A DNA stretch of 64,000 nucleotides from Streptomyces sp. NBC_01429 (GCF_036231945.1 NZ_CP109599.1:3690501-3754500); one strand, 5' to 3'; shown: positions 50,075 through 58,654, counted from the first letter of the stretch. Notes: generated by a model not told the origin, from the sequence alone. Numbers and translations: made by a program.

Positions 50075-51691
50075 GTGAGTCAAGCGGGTCAAGCGGGTCA
50101 AGCGGGTCAGAAGAACAGCGCGGGGACCATCAGCCGGCGCACCGTGCTGCGCGTCGCCGGTGCGGCGGGCGTCGCGGGCGCGGGAGTGGTGGTGCTCGGG
50201 TCCACGGCCACCTCGGCGTTCGCCGCCCAGGCGGCTCCGGCGGCCCCGGCCGCGCCCGCCGAGGGTGCCTTCGCGCACCCCGGACTCCTGCACACCCAGG
50301 CCGACTTCGACCGGATGGCGGCCAAGGTCGCGGCGGGCGAGGCGCTCTACAAGGAGGGGTACGCCAAGCTGGCCGCCAACGGCCACGCCCGGAGCACCTA
50401 CAAGCCCAACCCGCTGGAGACCGTCATCCGCGGCGGCGACGGCGAGAACGTCGGCACCCTCGCCAACGACGTCCACGCCGCGTACCAGAACGCCCTGCGC
50501 TGGAAGGTCACCGGCGACAAGGCCCACGGGGACACCGCCCGGGACATCCTCAACGCCTGGTCGGAAACGTTCACCACGCTGGGCGGCAACGCCGACCGGT
50601 TCATCGCGGCGGGCATCCACGGCTACCAGTTCGCCAACGCCGCCGAGATCATGCGCGGTTACGAGGGCTTCGACCTCGCCCGCTTCCAGAAGATGATGCT
50701 CGCCGTCTTCTACCCGATGAACGACTCGTTCCTGAAGGACCACAACGGCGCCTTCATCACCAACTACTGGTCCAGCTGGGACCTGCTGACCGTCGCGTCC
50801 GTCCTCGCCATCGGCGTCCTGTGCGACGACCGGGCCAAGGTCGACCAGGCCGTCACGTACTTCAAGACCGGCGCGGGCAACGGCTCCATCAGGCACGTCA
50901 TCACCGAGATCCACCCCGGCAACCTCGGCCAGTGGACCGAGGTGGGCCGCGACCAGGGGCACGCGCTGCTCTCGCTCGGCCTGATGGCGACCATCTGCGA
51001 GATGGCCTGGAACCAGGGCATCGACCTGTACGGGTACGACGACAACCGCTTCCTCAAGGGCGCCGAGTACGTCGCCAAGTGGAACCTGGGCGAGGACGTC
51101 CCGTACACCCCGTACACCTGGGAGAAGGGCGCGCCCGGCGCCTGGTCGGGTACGGAGACGTTCACCGAGGCGGCCGAGGGCGGCCGGGGGCAGATACGGC
51201 CGATCTGGGAGAGCGTCTACAACCACTACGTGAAGCGCCGGGGCCTGGCCGCGCCGTACGTCACCGCCATCACCAAGCAGGTACGGCCCGAGGGCGGCGG
51301 CGGGGACTACGGCAGCGGCGGCGGCTTCGACCACCTGGGCTTCGGCACGCTGGCGTTCACCCGGGACGCGTCCCCGGTGGCGAAGCAGAGCGCCCCGGCC
51401 CAGCGCGCGGAGAGCGAGCCGACGGCGGCGGCAGCGGCAGCGGCGGGCGTGGGATCGGGGTCCGGCTCGGGTACGGGTACGGCCTCCACGTCACCAAGTC
51501 CCGGCACGAGTACGGCGACGGGCGCGGCCGACGCGCCCGCCGAGGGCGGCGCCGAGCCCCAGGGCGGCGCGGGCGACCTCGCCGCCACCGGCGCCGGCGG
51601 CATCGCGGCGATGGTCGGCACCGCCGTGGCGGCCCTCGCGGGCGGCTTCGTGCTGATGCGCAGGCGCCGCACGGGTGGCGGCAGCGCGTAA
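50075..51691 (+). CDS. Tat-exported, sortase-anchored alginate lyase-like protein
   Basis: The protein is 538 aa. Twin-Arg signal SRRTVLRVAGAAGVAGAGVV, cut near AFA. The all-helical catalytic domain (about 65-425) fits alginate lyase-like (PL5-type) toroids: HPGLLHTQADFDRMAAKV, NAWSETFTTLGGNADRF, FITNYWSSWDLLTVAS, and EVGRDQGHALLSLGLM with candidate catalytic His, Tyr and Asn. After a Ser/Thr/Pro linker the C-terminus has LAATG, a hydrophobic helix and MRRRR, a class E-type sortase signal. GTG 50075 has AGGAG upstream; the N-terminus carries a QAGQAGQAGQ repeat. Substrate may be alginate or another uronate polymer. Confidence 0.87.
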   Translation: MSQAGQAGQAGQKNSAGTISRRTVLRVAGAAGVAGAGVVVLGSTATSAFAAQAAPAAPAAPAEGAFAHPGLLHTQADFDRMAAKVAAGEALYKEGYAKLAANGHARSTYKPNPLETVIRGGDGENVGTLANDVHAAYQNALRWKVTGDKAHGDTARDILNAWSETFTTLGGNADRFIAAGIHGYQFANAAEIMRGYEGFDLARFQKMMLAVFYPMNDSFLKDHNGAFITNYWSSWDLLTVASVLAIGVLCDDRAKVDQAVTYFKTGAGNGSIRHVITEIHPGNLGQWTEVGRDQGHALLSLGLMATICEMAWNQGIDLYGYDDNRFLKGAEYVAKWNLGEDVPYTPYTWEKGAPGAWSGTETFTEAAEGGRGQIRPIWESVYNHYVKRRGLAAPYVTAITKQVRPEGGGGDYGSGGGFDHLGFGTLAFTRDASPVAKQSAPAQRAESEPTAAAAAAAGVGSGSGSGTGTASTSPSPGTSTATGAADAPAEGGAEPQGGAGDLAATGAGGIAAMVGTAVAALAGGFVLMRRRRTGGGSA

Positions 51692-51755
51692 CAGCGGCCG
51701 GTGCTTCCCCGGTCCCGCGGGGGCGGACCGGGGAAGCAAGCCCCGGAACGCGGCG

Positions 51756-52424
51756 TCACACCAGCAGGAACGCCAGCGCCGTCGCCGCCCCCAGGCCCGT
51801 TCCCGCGACCGTCTGCGCGACCGTGTGGTACCTCAGCGCCACGCGCGACCAGCACACGGCCAGCGTCATCCCGTACCCCAGCAGCCACCACGGCGAGTGC
51901 GCCGGGGCCAGCAGCGCCACGACCGCCGAGGCGACGGCGGCGTCCACCGAGATCTTCCACACGGTGTTGACGGCCAGGATGACGACGGTCATCGCCCACA
52001 GCCCGAGCATCGCGACGAGGATGCCGGCCGGGGCGCCGCCGAGGACCATGGCCAGGGAGCCGACTCCGATGGAGCCGAGGATGACGAAGAAGATCGGCGC
52101 GCGCTTCGTCCGGTCGACGACATGGCGGTCGCCCCACGTGCCGCGCTTGCGCTCCCACTCGATGTAGCCGGCCGGGACGATCCCGGCGCACAGCGCGGCG
52201 AGCAGGCCCCACGGAAGCCCGGTCCAGTCGCCCGCCGCCGCCAGGCCGATGGCGACCATGCCCACGAGCAGGAGATTGCGCGGCTGGAAGACGTTGGTGA
52301 CCGTACGGGCGGTGGCGAGATAGCGGCTCCCGGCCTCCGCGTCCACGTCCGTCGCTGCCTCCGGCGTTGTCTCCGGCGTCGCACCCGGCGTCGCTTCCGG
52401 CGCGCCGGTGGTGGTGCCGCTCAT
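51756..52424 (-). CDS. PAP2-like membrane protein (locus B accessory gene)
   Basis: The protein is 222 aa. Six membrane helices. A PAP2-type motif 1 is present (RHVVDRTKRAP), but motif 2 SGH reads SVD and motif 3 SR-x5-H-x3-D ends with Gln (SRVALRYHTVAQ), so catalysis is doubtful. The N-terminus has a PEATPGATPETTPEA repeat. ATG 52424 overlaps the stop of the MAB_1171c-type gene (ATGA), the same coupling that the MpaB-like gene shows in locus A. It occupies the effector or output position of the locus. Confidence 0.8.
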   Translation of the reverse strand: MSGTTTGAPEATPGATPETTPEAATDVDAEAGSRYLATARTVTNVFQPRNLLLVGMVAIGLAAAGDWTGLPWGLLAALCAGIVPAGYIEWERKRGTWGDRHVVDRTKRAPIFFVILGSIGVGSLAMVLGGAPAGILVAMLGLWAMTVVILAVNTVWKISVDAAVASAVVALLAPAHSPWWLLGYGMTLAVCWSRVALRYHTVAQTVAGTGLGAATALAFLLV

Positions 52425-53683
52425 GCTGTCCGCTCCCTGTCCCCGGCCTCCAGGGCGTCCAGAACGCGCCGGATCCGGTCATCGGTGATGGTCCTGTACG
52501 CGGTGGCCACCCGCACCAGCCAGGCGACCTCGCCGTCCTGGTCGGTGGCGTGGTTCGGCTCGATGGCCGCGGCGCCGCCCGCCGGCGCGCCGTCCGCCTT
52601 CGCGGCGAGGGCGGACTTGATCCAGTACGCGTCGGCGAGCGGCCCGGTCCGCGCCGGTTCGCGGCCGTCGGCCGCCGCGGCCTCCTTGGCCGCGGCGACC
52701 AGGCCGTCCGGTACGTAGTGCCGCAGCTTCTCCACCGCGTCCGCGATATCGGCGGCCCACCGGTCGATCCGCAGGTCCACCGGGGTGTCGAAGCGGGCGA
52801 GTTCGCGGGGCAGCGAGGACGGCGGCTCGAAGGGCTGGTCGGGGAAGGCCGTCATCAGCTCGCGCCACAGCGGGTGCAGCCGCGCCAGGGCCCGGCGCAG
52901 CCTCGCGTGGCGCCAGCCCGTGCTGAAGGCGGGGACGGAGGCGCCCAGGGCGAAGAAGGCGAAGAGCACGAGCTGCGCGGCCTCGGTGACCTTGTCGAAG
53001 CGCAGCGCGAAGCTGGCGCTCGGGGTGTCGACGACACTGATCCACAGGAACAGGGTCCGGCTGACGGTGTATCCGACCCCGATGAACATCGCGAAGGTCA
53101 TCATGGCCAGCCCCACCCGCAGATGGCGGCGCGTGGCCCCGGCGGTGGCCAGCGCCCACTGGTACGCGCACACGGCGGAGGCTGCGCCCAGATAGAGGTA
53201 GAAGACGCTCATGTAGAGGGTCGCGCCCCACTCGCCCGCGTGGTCGGAGACGAAGCGGTCCGAGGGTACGGAGCGGTCGACGACGGTGAAGAACAGCACC
53301 GTCAGCAGGATCAGGGTGGCGACGGAGGTCCTGGCCGCCAGCCGCTGGACCAGCCGGGCGAACCGGACATGGCGCGGGACGTCCCCGTTGTCCGGGTACC
53401 GGCCGTAGATCGCCACGATGTAGCTGAGGATGGCGAGGATCGCGATGGTGGCCGTGAAGTGCTTGATCAGGACGGCCAGATCGGTGACGGGGCTGTTGTT
53501 GAGCCCGGTGCGCACGGCGCTGGTCTTGGTCCACAGGGCGACGGCGAATCCGGCGTAGCAGCCCCACAGGGCCCGGCGCCGTCGGTCCTCTTCGTCGCCC
53601 CACAGGGCGGCCGGCATGCGCCACAGGGCGACGGCTGTCATCAGGGCGGCTATGAGGTAGCCGGCGAGGTCGAGCGCGGTCAC
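52421..53683 (-). CDS. MAB_1171c-type multi-pass membrane protein (locus B)
   Basis: The protein is 420 aa. Seven helices in about 1-245 (for example LDLAGYLIAALMTAVALW, FTATIAILAILSYIVAIYG, VATLILLTVLFFTVVD, LVLFAFFALGASVPAFS). The soluble C-terminal half starts HARLRRALARLHPLWRELM and carries RIDRWAADIADAVEKLRHYV. Topology, the LHPLW/LRPLW segment after the last helix and gene order match the protein at 26012-27271. GTG 53683 has AAGGA upstream. Presumed sensor of the XRE/ImmA-type locus. Confidence 0.85.
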   Translation of the reverse strand: MTALDLAGYLIAALMTAVALWRMPAALWGDEEDRRRRALWGCYAGFAVALWTKTSAVRTGLNNSPVTDLAVLIKHFTATIAILAILSYIVAIYGRYPDNGDVPRHVRFARLVQRLAARTSVATLILLTVLFFTVVDRSVPSDRFVSDHAGEWGATLYMSVFYLYLGAASAVCAYQWALATAGATRRHLRVGLAMMTFAMFIGVGYTVSRTLFLWISVVDTPSASFALRFDKVTEAAQLVLFAFFALGASVPAFSTGWRHARLRRALARLHPLWRELMTAFPDQPFEPPSSLPRELARFDTPVDLRIDRWAADIADAVEKLRHYVPDGLVAAAKEAAAADGREPARTGPLADAYWIKSALAAKADGAPAGGAAAIEPNHATDQDGEVAWLVRVATAYRTITDDRIRRVLDALEAGDRERTA

Positions 53684-53771
53684 GTGGGGAGTCCTTGGGG
53701 GGGGTGGGGGGCGGTCCACGGGGTCGCGGATCCACGGGCCACGAGGTTACGCGCCCACGGGTCCGCCGGGT

Positions 53772-54392
53772 CTACGGGCGGAAGAAGCCGCCGCGCCTGC
53801 GGGCGACGGGACGGGAGAGCGAGTTGGCCAGGCGTCCCACCATGTCATCGCTCGTCATGTCCCTGGCCATACGGGGGATGAGCGAGGCACCGAACTCGGC
53901 CACCCGTTCGTCGTGGGTGTCGTACTGCGCGCGTGCCTGGATCGGCCCGCCGGAGCGCAGCGCCTCGGTGACGGCCGGCGGGACGCTCTCCCGTACGTGC
54001 TCCGCCGCTCGGGGCGCGGCCGGGTCGTCCGCCGCGAGCACCCGGCCGATCAGCGAGGTGTCGAAGACGGGCAGCAGTCGCCCGAGTTGCTCCGCGTCGA
54101 GCGTCGTCCCGTGGTCGAACCACTCGTGGCACAGCTCGTGCAGGATGACGTGCTGGGTCTGGTAGGCCGTCGGGCGGCGGCGGTAGAGCACGAAGCTGGT
54201 GTCGCCGGACTTCAGGCGCAGACCGCAGGCGGCGTTGACGCGGGCGAGCTGGTCGGGCAGTTCGTGCAGCGCGATCGTACGGCCGCCGGCCTTCTCCATG
54301 TTCGCCACCAGCCCGGCGATGCTGAAGGGCGTGGGGAGGGGCAGATCGGCCAGTCCGGCTTCGCACTCTCTTCGCAGCTCGCGCAGGGACAT
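53772..54392 (-). CDS. ImmA/IrrE-type zinc peptidase (locus B)
   Basis: The protein is 206 aa. Metallopeptidase motif HELCH at about residues 85-89 in HVILHELCHEWFDHG. HDERVAEFGASLIPRMA near the C-terminus has the acidic residue expected as zinc ligand. A central stretch (LARVNAACGLRLKSGDTSFVLYR) resembles other stand-alone members. ATG 54392 has AGAGG upstream. 83 bases after the XRE gene and 88 before the membrane-protein gene, in the same order as locus A. Confidence 0.85.
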   Translation of the reverse strand: MSLRELRRECEAGLADLPLPTPFSIAGLVANMEKAGGRTIALHELPDQLARVNAACGLRLKSGDTSFVLYRRRPTAYQTQHVILHELCHEWFDHGTTLDAEQLGRLLPVFDTSLIGRVLAADDPAAPRAAEHVRESVPPAVTEALRSGGPIQARAQYDTHDERVAEFGASLIPRMARDMTSDDMVGRLANSLSRPVARRRGGFFRP

Positions 54393-54475
54393 GGGTGGGG
54401 GCCTCTTGGTCGGGTGCGCGGGGCGCGGTGACGTCGGTCGGTGTTTTCCGGCCAACGGTCACGAACACGCAGACG

Positions 54476-55033
54476 TCACGGCCGCGGTTCCGGCGCGCCG
54501 TCGGTGGTGGTGGCGGTGGAGTCGCCGTTGGCGCGGCTGTTGTCGCCCCGGGCACCCGCCTCGGTATCGGCTCGGGTATCGGCCCGGGTATCAGTTGGGG
54601 TGCCGGCTCGGGTATCGGCTTTGGTCTTGGTGTCCTCCAGCAGCGAGAGCGCGAACCGGAGCAGCTCCGGCGGAAGCCCGCTCTCGTCCATACCGCGGCC
54701 CGCCACCCCGCTGATTTCCCCGGTGCGGCGCTTGGCGAGGAATTGGAGACCGGCGACGACATCGTCCACGACTTCCGACTCGTCCTTGAAGAAGCGCCAG
54801 TCCACGCCGAATCCCAGGCCGAGGGCTCGGAGGATGTCCTCGGAGGGCTGGGTGACCTTCCCGGCGAGGATGTTGGAGAAGTAGCTGTGGGAAAGGGAGC
54901 CGCCGCGCTCCTTGACCAGGTCGGAGAAGAACCGCCCCGACACCTTCTGGCCGGGGAAGGTCTTCTCGACCATGTACTCGACCTTCTGCCGCAACGTCTT
55001 CAGCTGTGGCGCACACTCTTCACCGTTGTCCAT
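54476..55033 (-). CDS. XRE-family regulator (locus B)
   Basis: The protein is 185 aa. Residues about 30-85 form the helix-turn-helix: FFSDLVKERGGSLSHSYFSN, ILAGKVTQPSEDILRALGLG, then VDWRFF. A helical segment follows (FALSLLEDTKTK). The C-terminal ~45 residues are TRADTRADTEAG-type repeats coded by 12-base GGTATCGGCTCG units (54560-54620). ATG 55033 has GGGGG upstream. First gene of locus B; likely target of the ImmA-type peptidase. Confidence 0.85.
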   Translation of the reverse strand: MDNGEECAPQLKTLRQKVEYMVEKTFPGQKVSGRFFSDLVKERGGSLSHSYFSNILAGKVTQPSEDILRALGLGFGVDWRFFKDESEVVDDVVAGLQFLAKRRTGEISGVAGRGMDESGLPPELLRFALSLLEDTKTKADTRAGTPTDTRADTRADTEAGARGDNSRANGDSTATTTDGAPEPRP

Positions 55034-55158
55034 CCAAAGCCCCCACCACGCCCCACCACGTTCACGTCCGCCGTACTGTAACGGACCCGCCTTGGAACGG
55101 TCTCAGTCGAACTACTGAACTTGCGCCCGCACTCTGCGTCACTGTTAACTCGAAAAAA

Positions 55159-55196
55159 CGCGGGCAAGGGGCCACGAGGGGAGTCCCTTGCCCGCG
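55159..55196 (-). terminator. 12-bp hairpin followed by T6 on the minus strand
   Basis: CGCGGGCAAGGG (55159-55170) and CCCTTGCCCGCG (55185-55196) pair perfectly. On the minus strand the stem is followed by TTTTTTCG, a textbook intrinsic terminator for transcripts coming from the GH9 gene. Confidence 0.75.
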
Positions 55197-55243
55197 GCGG
55201 AGCCACGCGGAAATGACGCGGGAAGCGGCTTTGGCAAAGGGGT

Positions 55244-55279
55244 GTAGCCCTTCGCGACGGGGGATGCACGAAGGGCTAC
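55244..55279 (-). terminator. 11-bp hairpin, tandem with the terminator
   Basis: GTAGCCCTTCG (55244-55254) pairs with CGAAGGGCTAC (55269-55279), extended by flanking GGGG/CCCC past one bulge. It lies between the GH9 stop and the T-tract terminator and may back it up or be a processing structure. Confidence 0.55.
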
Positions 55280-55454
55280 CCCTGCATTATGACACCTTGT
55301 CAGCGGTGCTCGAAAGCCAAGTTCCCTCTTCGGTCGAATTTGCTCGTCCCGGGTGGCCAGAAAAGTTCGAACAACAGGACCCCCGCGCAGGGCGGTGACG
55401 GCGCGCGGGACAGCCGGGACACCCCCGGGCAGAAGGGACTTCGCGCCCGCTGCC

Positions 55455-57290
55455 CTACGCCGGCTCGGCGGCGAACTGGGCCAGCCACGCGAGTGGCGCG
55501 TTCCAGTTGATGGCCACTTCGTTGGTCGAGTACGACTCGATGTCGTCGATGTAGCAGGCGGCGGGCGCGCAGCCGGCCAGCTTCTCCGCCGCCACCGGGT
55601 CCTGGAGACCGGAGTTGGGCCCGCCGGCGAGGGAGCCGGCCGGCGGGGTGGGGAGCGTGGCGTCGGCCTGGTGCGCCCAGAAGCGGTGGTGCTGGTTGTG
55701 GGACGCCTGGACGCCGTAGCCGCTGATGTAGGACTGGCCCAGGGTGTTGCGGCCGAGCAGATAGTCCAGGGACTCGACCGCCCCCGCCCGGTAGCGCTGT
55801 TGGTTCGTCAGCTGGTAGGCCGTGGCCATCACGACGGCGTTGTTGGCCACCTGGCCGTTGGAGCCCCAGACGTACGCGGAGGCGGGGAGGGGTACGGCGT
55901 ACCCCTGGCCGGACATGGCGTTCAGATACCCGTCCGCCGCCGTGGTCACCGAGGTCCGCAGCCGGGCGGTGTCGGCGGCGGGCAGGCCGGTGGGGACGGT
56001 GGCGAGGGTGAGCCGGCCGAGGGCGGCCGTCTCGGCCCAGTTGAAGCCGAAGGCGTTGAAGGCGCCGGCGGAGGTGTGCCAGGGGGAGCCGGTGACGGCC
56101 TCGCGGTACGCGCTCTCGCCGGTGGTGGCGTACAGCTCGGCCGCCGCCCAGTAGAACTCGTCGCTGACCGTGGGATCCCCGTAGGCGCCGCCGCCGGTGC
56201 CGTCCGAATCCGGGGCGATCAGACCGGGGTTGGCCTTCGCGGCGGTCCAGGCGCGCCGGGCGGAGTCCAGGCAGCGGGCGGCGAACGCGGCGTCGTAGCG
56301 GGCGTAGACGCGGGCGCACTGGGCGGCGGCGGCGGCGAGGTTGAGGGTCGCGGCGGTCGAGGGCCGGTGCAGTTCGCGCCGCTCGGCGTCCTGCTCGGGG
56401 CGGGTGGGCAGCGCGGTCCAGTTCGCGTCGTGCATCTTGTGGAAGGCGGTCCCGGCCAGCGGCCTGCCCTGCGGGACCTGCATCCGCATCAGGAACTCCA
56501 GCTCCCAGCGCGCCTCGTCCAGCACGTCGGGCACGCCGTTGCCGCGCTCGGGGACGCGCAGGGTGGAGTCGCCGAGCGCGGCGTCCGTGCCCTTCGCCTT
56601 GGCCCGCTCGAACGAATTGACCAGCAGCCAGGTGGAGACGCCGCCGTTGACGACGTACTTGCCGTGGTCTCCCGCGTCGTACCAACCGCCCCGTGCGTCA
56701 CGGCTGTAGTCGCAGACCCCGCTCTGGCAGGGCACGCTCGTGTCGCCCTTGTTCGGCGCCACCCCGAGGTGGCCGGCGGGCCGCGCGTAGGCGGCGCCCG
56801 CGAGCGACGCCTCGATCGGGATCCCGCTGCGCTGCTGGTAGAAGAACGACATGGTGTCCGACCGCAGCCCGGCGTACAGCCCGGCTCCTATCGAGAAGGG
56901 ATGGCTGCCGCGTCCGCCGACGACGACCGTGAAGCCGGAACCGGAGCCGCTGTACGAGGAGAAGTCGACCTGGTGCGTCGTGTCCCCGGACGCGGCGTCG
57001 GCGCCGCGAACGGCGGTCGCCCCGGCGGCCACCACGGCGCCGGACGCGTTCTTCAGCTGCCAGGGCAGCGGCACGGTGTCGGCGCTGACGACGGTGGCGC
57101 GCTTGGGGCCGTCGGGGAGATAGCCGAGCTGATTGGCCCGTACGGCGGTGACGGCGGCGACGGTCCCGGCCGTCGCGGTGGCGGTCGTCGCGGTGGGGGC
57201 CGCGGAGGCCGCAGGGGCCGCGGGGGCGGTGGCCAGCCCGGCGATCAGCAGGGCGGCCGACAAGGCGGAGACGAGTGCGGGTGCGGGCAT
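55455..57290 (-). CDS. Secreted glycoside hydrolase family 9 (cellulase type)
   Basis: The protein is 611 aa. Signal peptide MPAPALVSALSAALLIAGLA, cut near ASA. An N-terminal Ig-like domain (VRANQLGYLPDGPKRATVVS) precedes the (alpha/alpha)6 barrel. Catalytic Asp residues in GGWYDAGDHGKYVVNGG, the His region ASHNQHHRFW, and the acid Glu in YSTNEVAINWNAPLAW. No carbohydrate-binding module. It should cut beta-1,4-glucans such as cellulose or cello-oligosaccharides outside the cell. ATG 57290 has AAAGG upstream. A perfect CebR-type box lies 52 bases upstream, so induction by cellobiose/cellotriose is likely. Confidence 0.92.
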   Translation of the reverse strand: MPAPALVSALSAALLIAGLATAPAAPAASAAPTATTATATAGTVAAVTAVRANQLGYLPDGPKRATVVSADTVPLPWQLKNASGAVVAAGATAVRGADAASGDTTHQVDFSSYSGSGSGFTVVVGGRGSHPFSIGAGLYAGLRSDTMSFFYQQRSGIPIEASLAGAAYARPAGHLGVAPNKGDTSVPCQSGVCDYSRDARGGWYDAGDHGKYVVNGGVSTWLLVNSFERAKAKGTDAALGDSTLRVPERGNGVPDVLDEARWELEFLMRMQVPQGRPLAGTAFHKMHDANWTALPTRPEQDAERRELHRPSTAATLNLAAAAAQCARVYARYDAAFAARCLDSARRAWTAAKANPGLIAPDSDGTGGGAYGDPTVSDEFYWAAAELYATTGESAYREAVTGSPWHTSAGAFNAFGFNWAETAALGRLTLATVPTGLPAADTARLRTSVTTAADGYLNAMSGQGYAVPLPASAYVWGSNGQVANNAVVMATAYQLTNQQRYRAGAVESLDYLLGRNTLGQSYISGYGVQASHNQHHRFWAHQADATLPTPPAGSLAGGPNSGLQDPVAAEKLAGCAPAACYIDDIESYSTNEVAINWNAPLAWLAQFAAEPA

Positions 57291-57341
57291 GTGGGGTGCC
57301 TTTCGCGGTCGTGATGCCTCAACGTAGGGGAGCGCATCGAA

Positions 57342-57355
57342 TGGGAGCGCTCCCA
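57342..57355. promoter_or_regulatory. CebR box TGGGAGCGCTCCCA
   Basis: A perfect 14-bp palindrome identical to the established CebR operator of Streptomyces cellulose-utilisation genes. It lies 52 bases upstream of the GH9 start and extends to 16 bp with flanking A/T. The LacI-family repressor CebR itself is not in this window. Confidence 0.85.
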
Positions 57356-57502
57356 TCAATGGGGAGAATTGCATGCACACGTCACATGGTCAATGAACCC
57401 GGCAACGGGAAACGCGCGCGGTGGGGACTCGGCGGGAAATCGGTGCGAACTCGCTGGATTCGATGGGATTCGCCGGGACTCGCCGGGACTCGCCGGGGAG
57501 GG

Positions 57503-58654
57503 TCAGTCCTTCGGTCTGCCCAGGACCAGGATCTGGATCGCCAGGACCGCCGCACCCCGGGCCCAGTCGTTGAAGTCGGAGATCTTGGTCTCCAGGACGA
57601 AGGGATCGGCCAGCGGGTCGCGGTTGGCGAGGATGGCCGACTGGACCGCCGCGCCGGCGATGTCCATCAGGCCGACGCCCTCGCCCGCGAGAAGGATCTT
57701 CTGCGGCATCGCGAAGTTGGCGATCTGCGCGACCACCGTGCCGAGCGCCCGCGCCGCCTCGTCCACCACCCGCGCGGCCGGCGGGTCGCCCGCGGCGGCC
57801 AGCGCGAGGATCTCCTCGTACGTGTGGTCCTGGCCCGTCGCCGCCCGCACCTGGTAGCGGATGCTCGGGATGGTCAGCAGCGACACGGCGCTGCCCCGGG
57901 CGCCGTCGGGCGTCAGCGGGCCGTTGGGGTTGATGATCCAGCGGCGGCCGATGCCCCGGCCGTCGTTGGCGGCGCGGACCAACTGGCCGCCGAGGATCAG
58001 GCCGTACCCGATCCCCGCCCCGATGGTGAGGACCGCGAAGCGGTCGAGACCGCGTCCCGCGCCGAACCAGGCCTCGGACTCGATCAGGGCGGCGACATCG
58101 TTCTCGACCACGACGGGCAGCCCGGTGCGCTGCTCCACCATGTCCCCGAAGGGCACGTCCTGCCAGTCCAGGAAGGCCGAGGCGACCGCGCGCGAGAAGC
58201 CCTTGATCTGACCGCCGATCCCCACGCCGATCCCCGCGAGCCGGGGGAACTCGGCGACGAACTCCGTGGTCATCGCCTGCACGAGGTTTGCGACGTGCTC
58301 CGGGTCGCGGGTACGGAGGGGTACGGCGCGGTCGGCCACGATGTCGCTCTTGAGCGTGGTGACGACCCCGTAGAGCGTATCGGCCGTGACCTTGAACCCC
58401 GCGAAATAGCGGGAGTCCGCCACGATGTCCAGCGGCTGCGAGGGGCGCCCCTGGCGCGTGGTGGCCGACACCGGCGCCGGCTCCTCGATCAGCAGACCGG
58501 ATTCGATCAGCGGCTTCGTCAGCCGGGTGAGACTGCCGGCGGACAGGCTCAGCTTTCTGGCGATCTCGGTGCGCGAGACCGGGCCGTGGGTCAGCACCTC
58601 GATCGCCACGGCGCGTTCGGCGGGGCTCAGTGGCGCCCAACTGGCTGCAAGCAT
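57503..58654 (-). CDS. ROK-family transcriptional regulator
   Basis: The protein is 383 aa. N-terminal helix-turn-helix (about 15-65): ERAVAIEVLTHGPVSRTEIA, RKLSLSAGSLTRLTKPLIES. The sugar-kinase-like ROK domain has GIGVGIGGQI, NDVAALIESEAWFGAG and LTIGAGIGYGLI. The ROK zinc-binding Cys/His cluster after this is replaced (RRWIINPNG), so it lacks the usual CxCGxxGC motif. ATG 58654 has AGGGGA upstream. Divergent from the sugar ABC operon, it probably represses it. Confidence 0.88.
   Translation of the reverse strand: MLAASWAPLSPAERAVAIEVLTHGPVSRTEIARKLSLSAGSLTRLTKPLIESGLLIEEPAPVSATTRQGRPSQPLDIVADSRYFAGFKVTADTLYGVVTTLKSDIVADRAVPLRTRDPEHVANLVQAMTTEFVAEFPRLAGIGVGIGGQIKGFSRAVASAFLDWQDVPFGDMVEQRTGLPVVVENDVAALIESEAWFGAGRGLDRFAVLTIGAGIGYGLILGGQLVRAANDGRGIGRRWIINPNGPLTPDGARGSAVSLLTIPSIRYQVRAATGQDHTYEEILALAAAGDPPAARVVDEAARALGTVVAQIANFAMPQKILLAGEGVGLMDIAGAAVQSAILANRDPLADPFVLETKISDFNDWARGAAVLAIQILVLGRPKD

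Larger units (their letters stand above)
55034..55454. other. Intergenic region with two strong hairpins
   Basis: 420 bases lie between the GH9 gene end (55455) and the XRE start (55033), both minus strand. It contains two long inverted repeats (55159-55196 and 55244-55279) and AT-rich sequence near 55120-55160 likely holding the XRE promoter. A short plus-strand frame at 55289 with CxxC is not convincing as a gene. Confidence 0.5.

Noticed and set aside
55289..55510. Small plus-strand frame with a CxxC motif (73 codons)
   Set aside because: No ribosome-binding site, its second half is antisense to the GH9 C-terminus, and its composition becomes Arg/Pro-rich.
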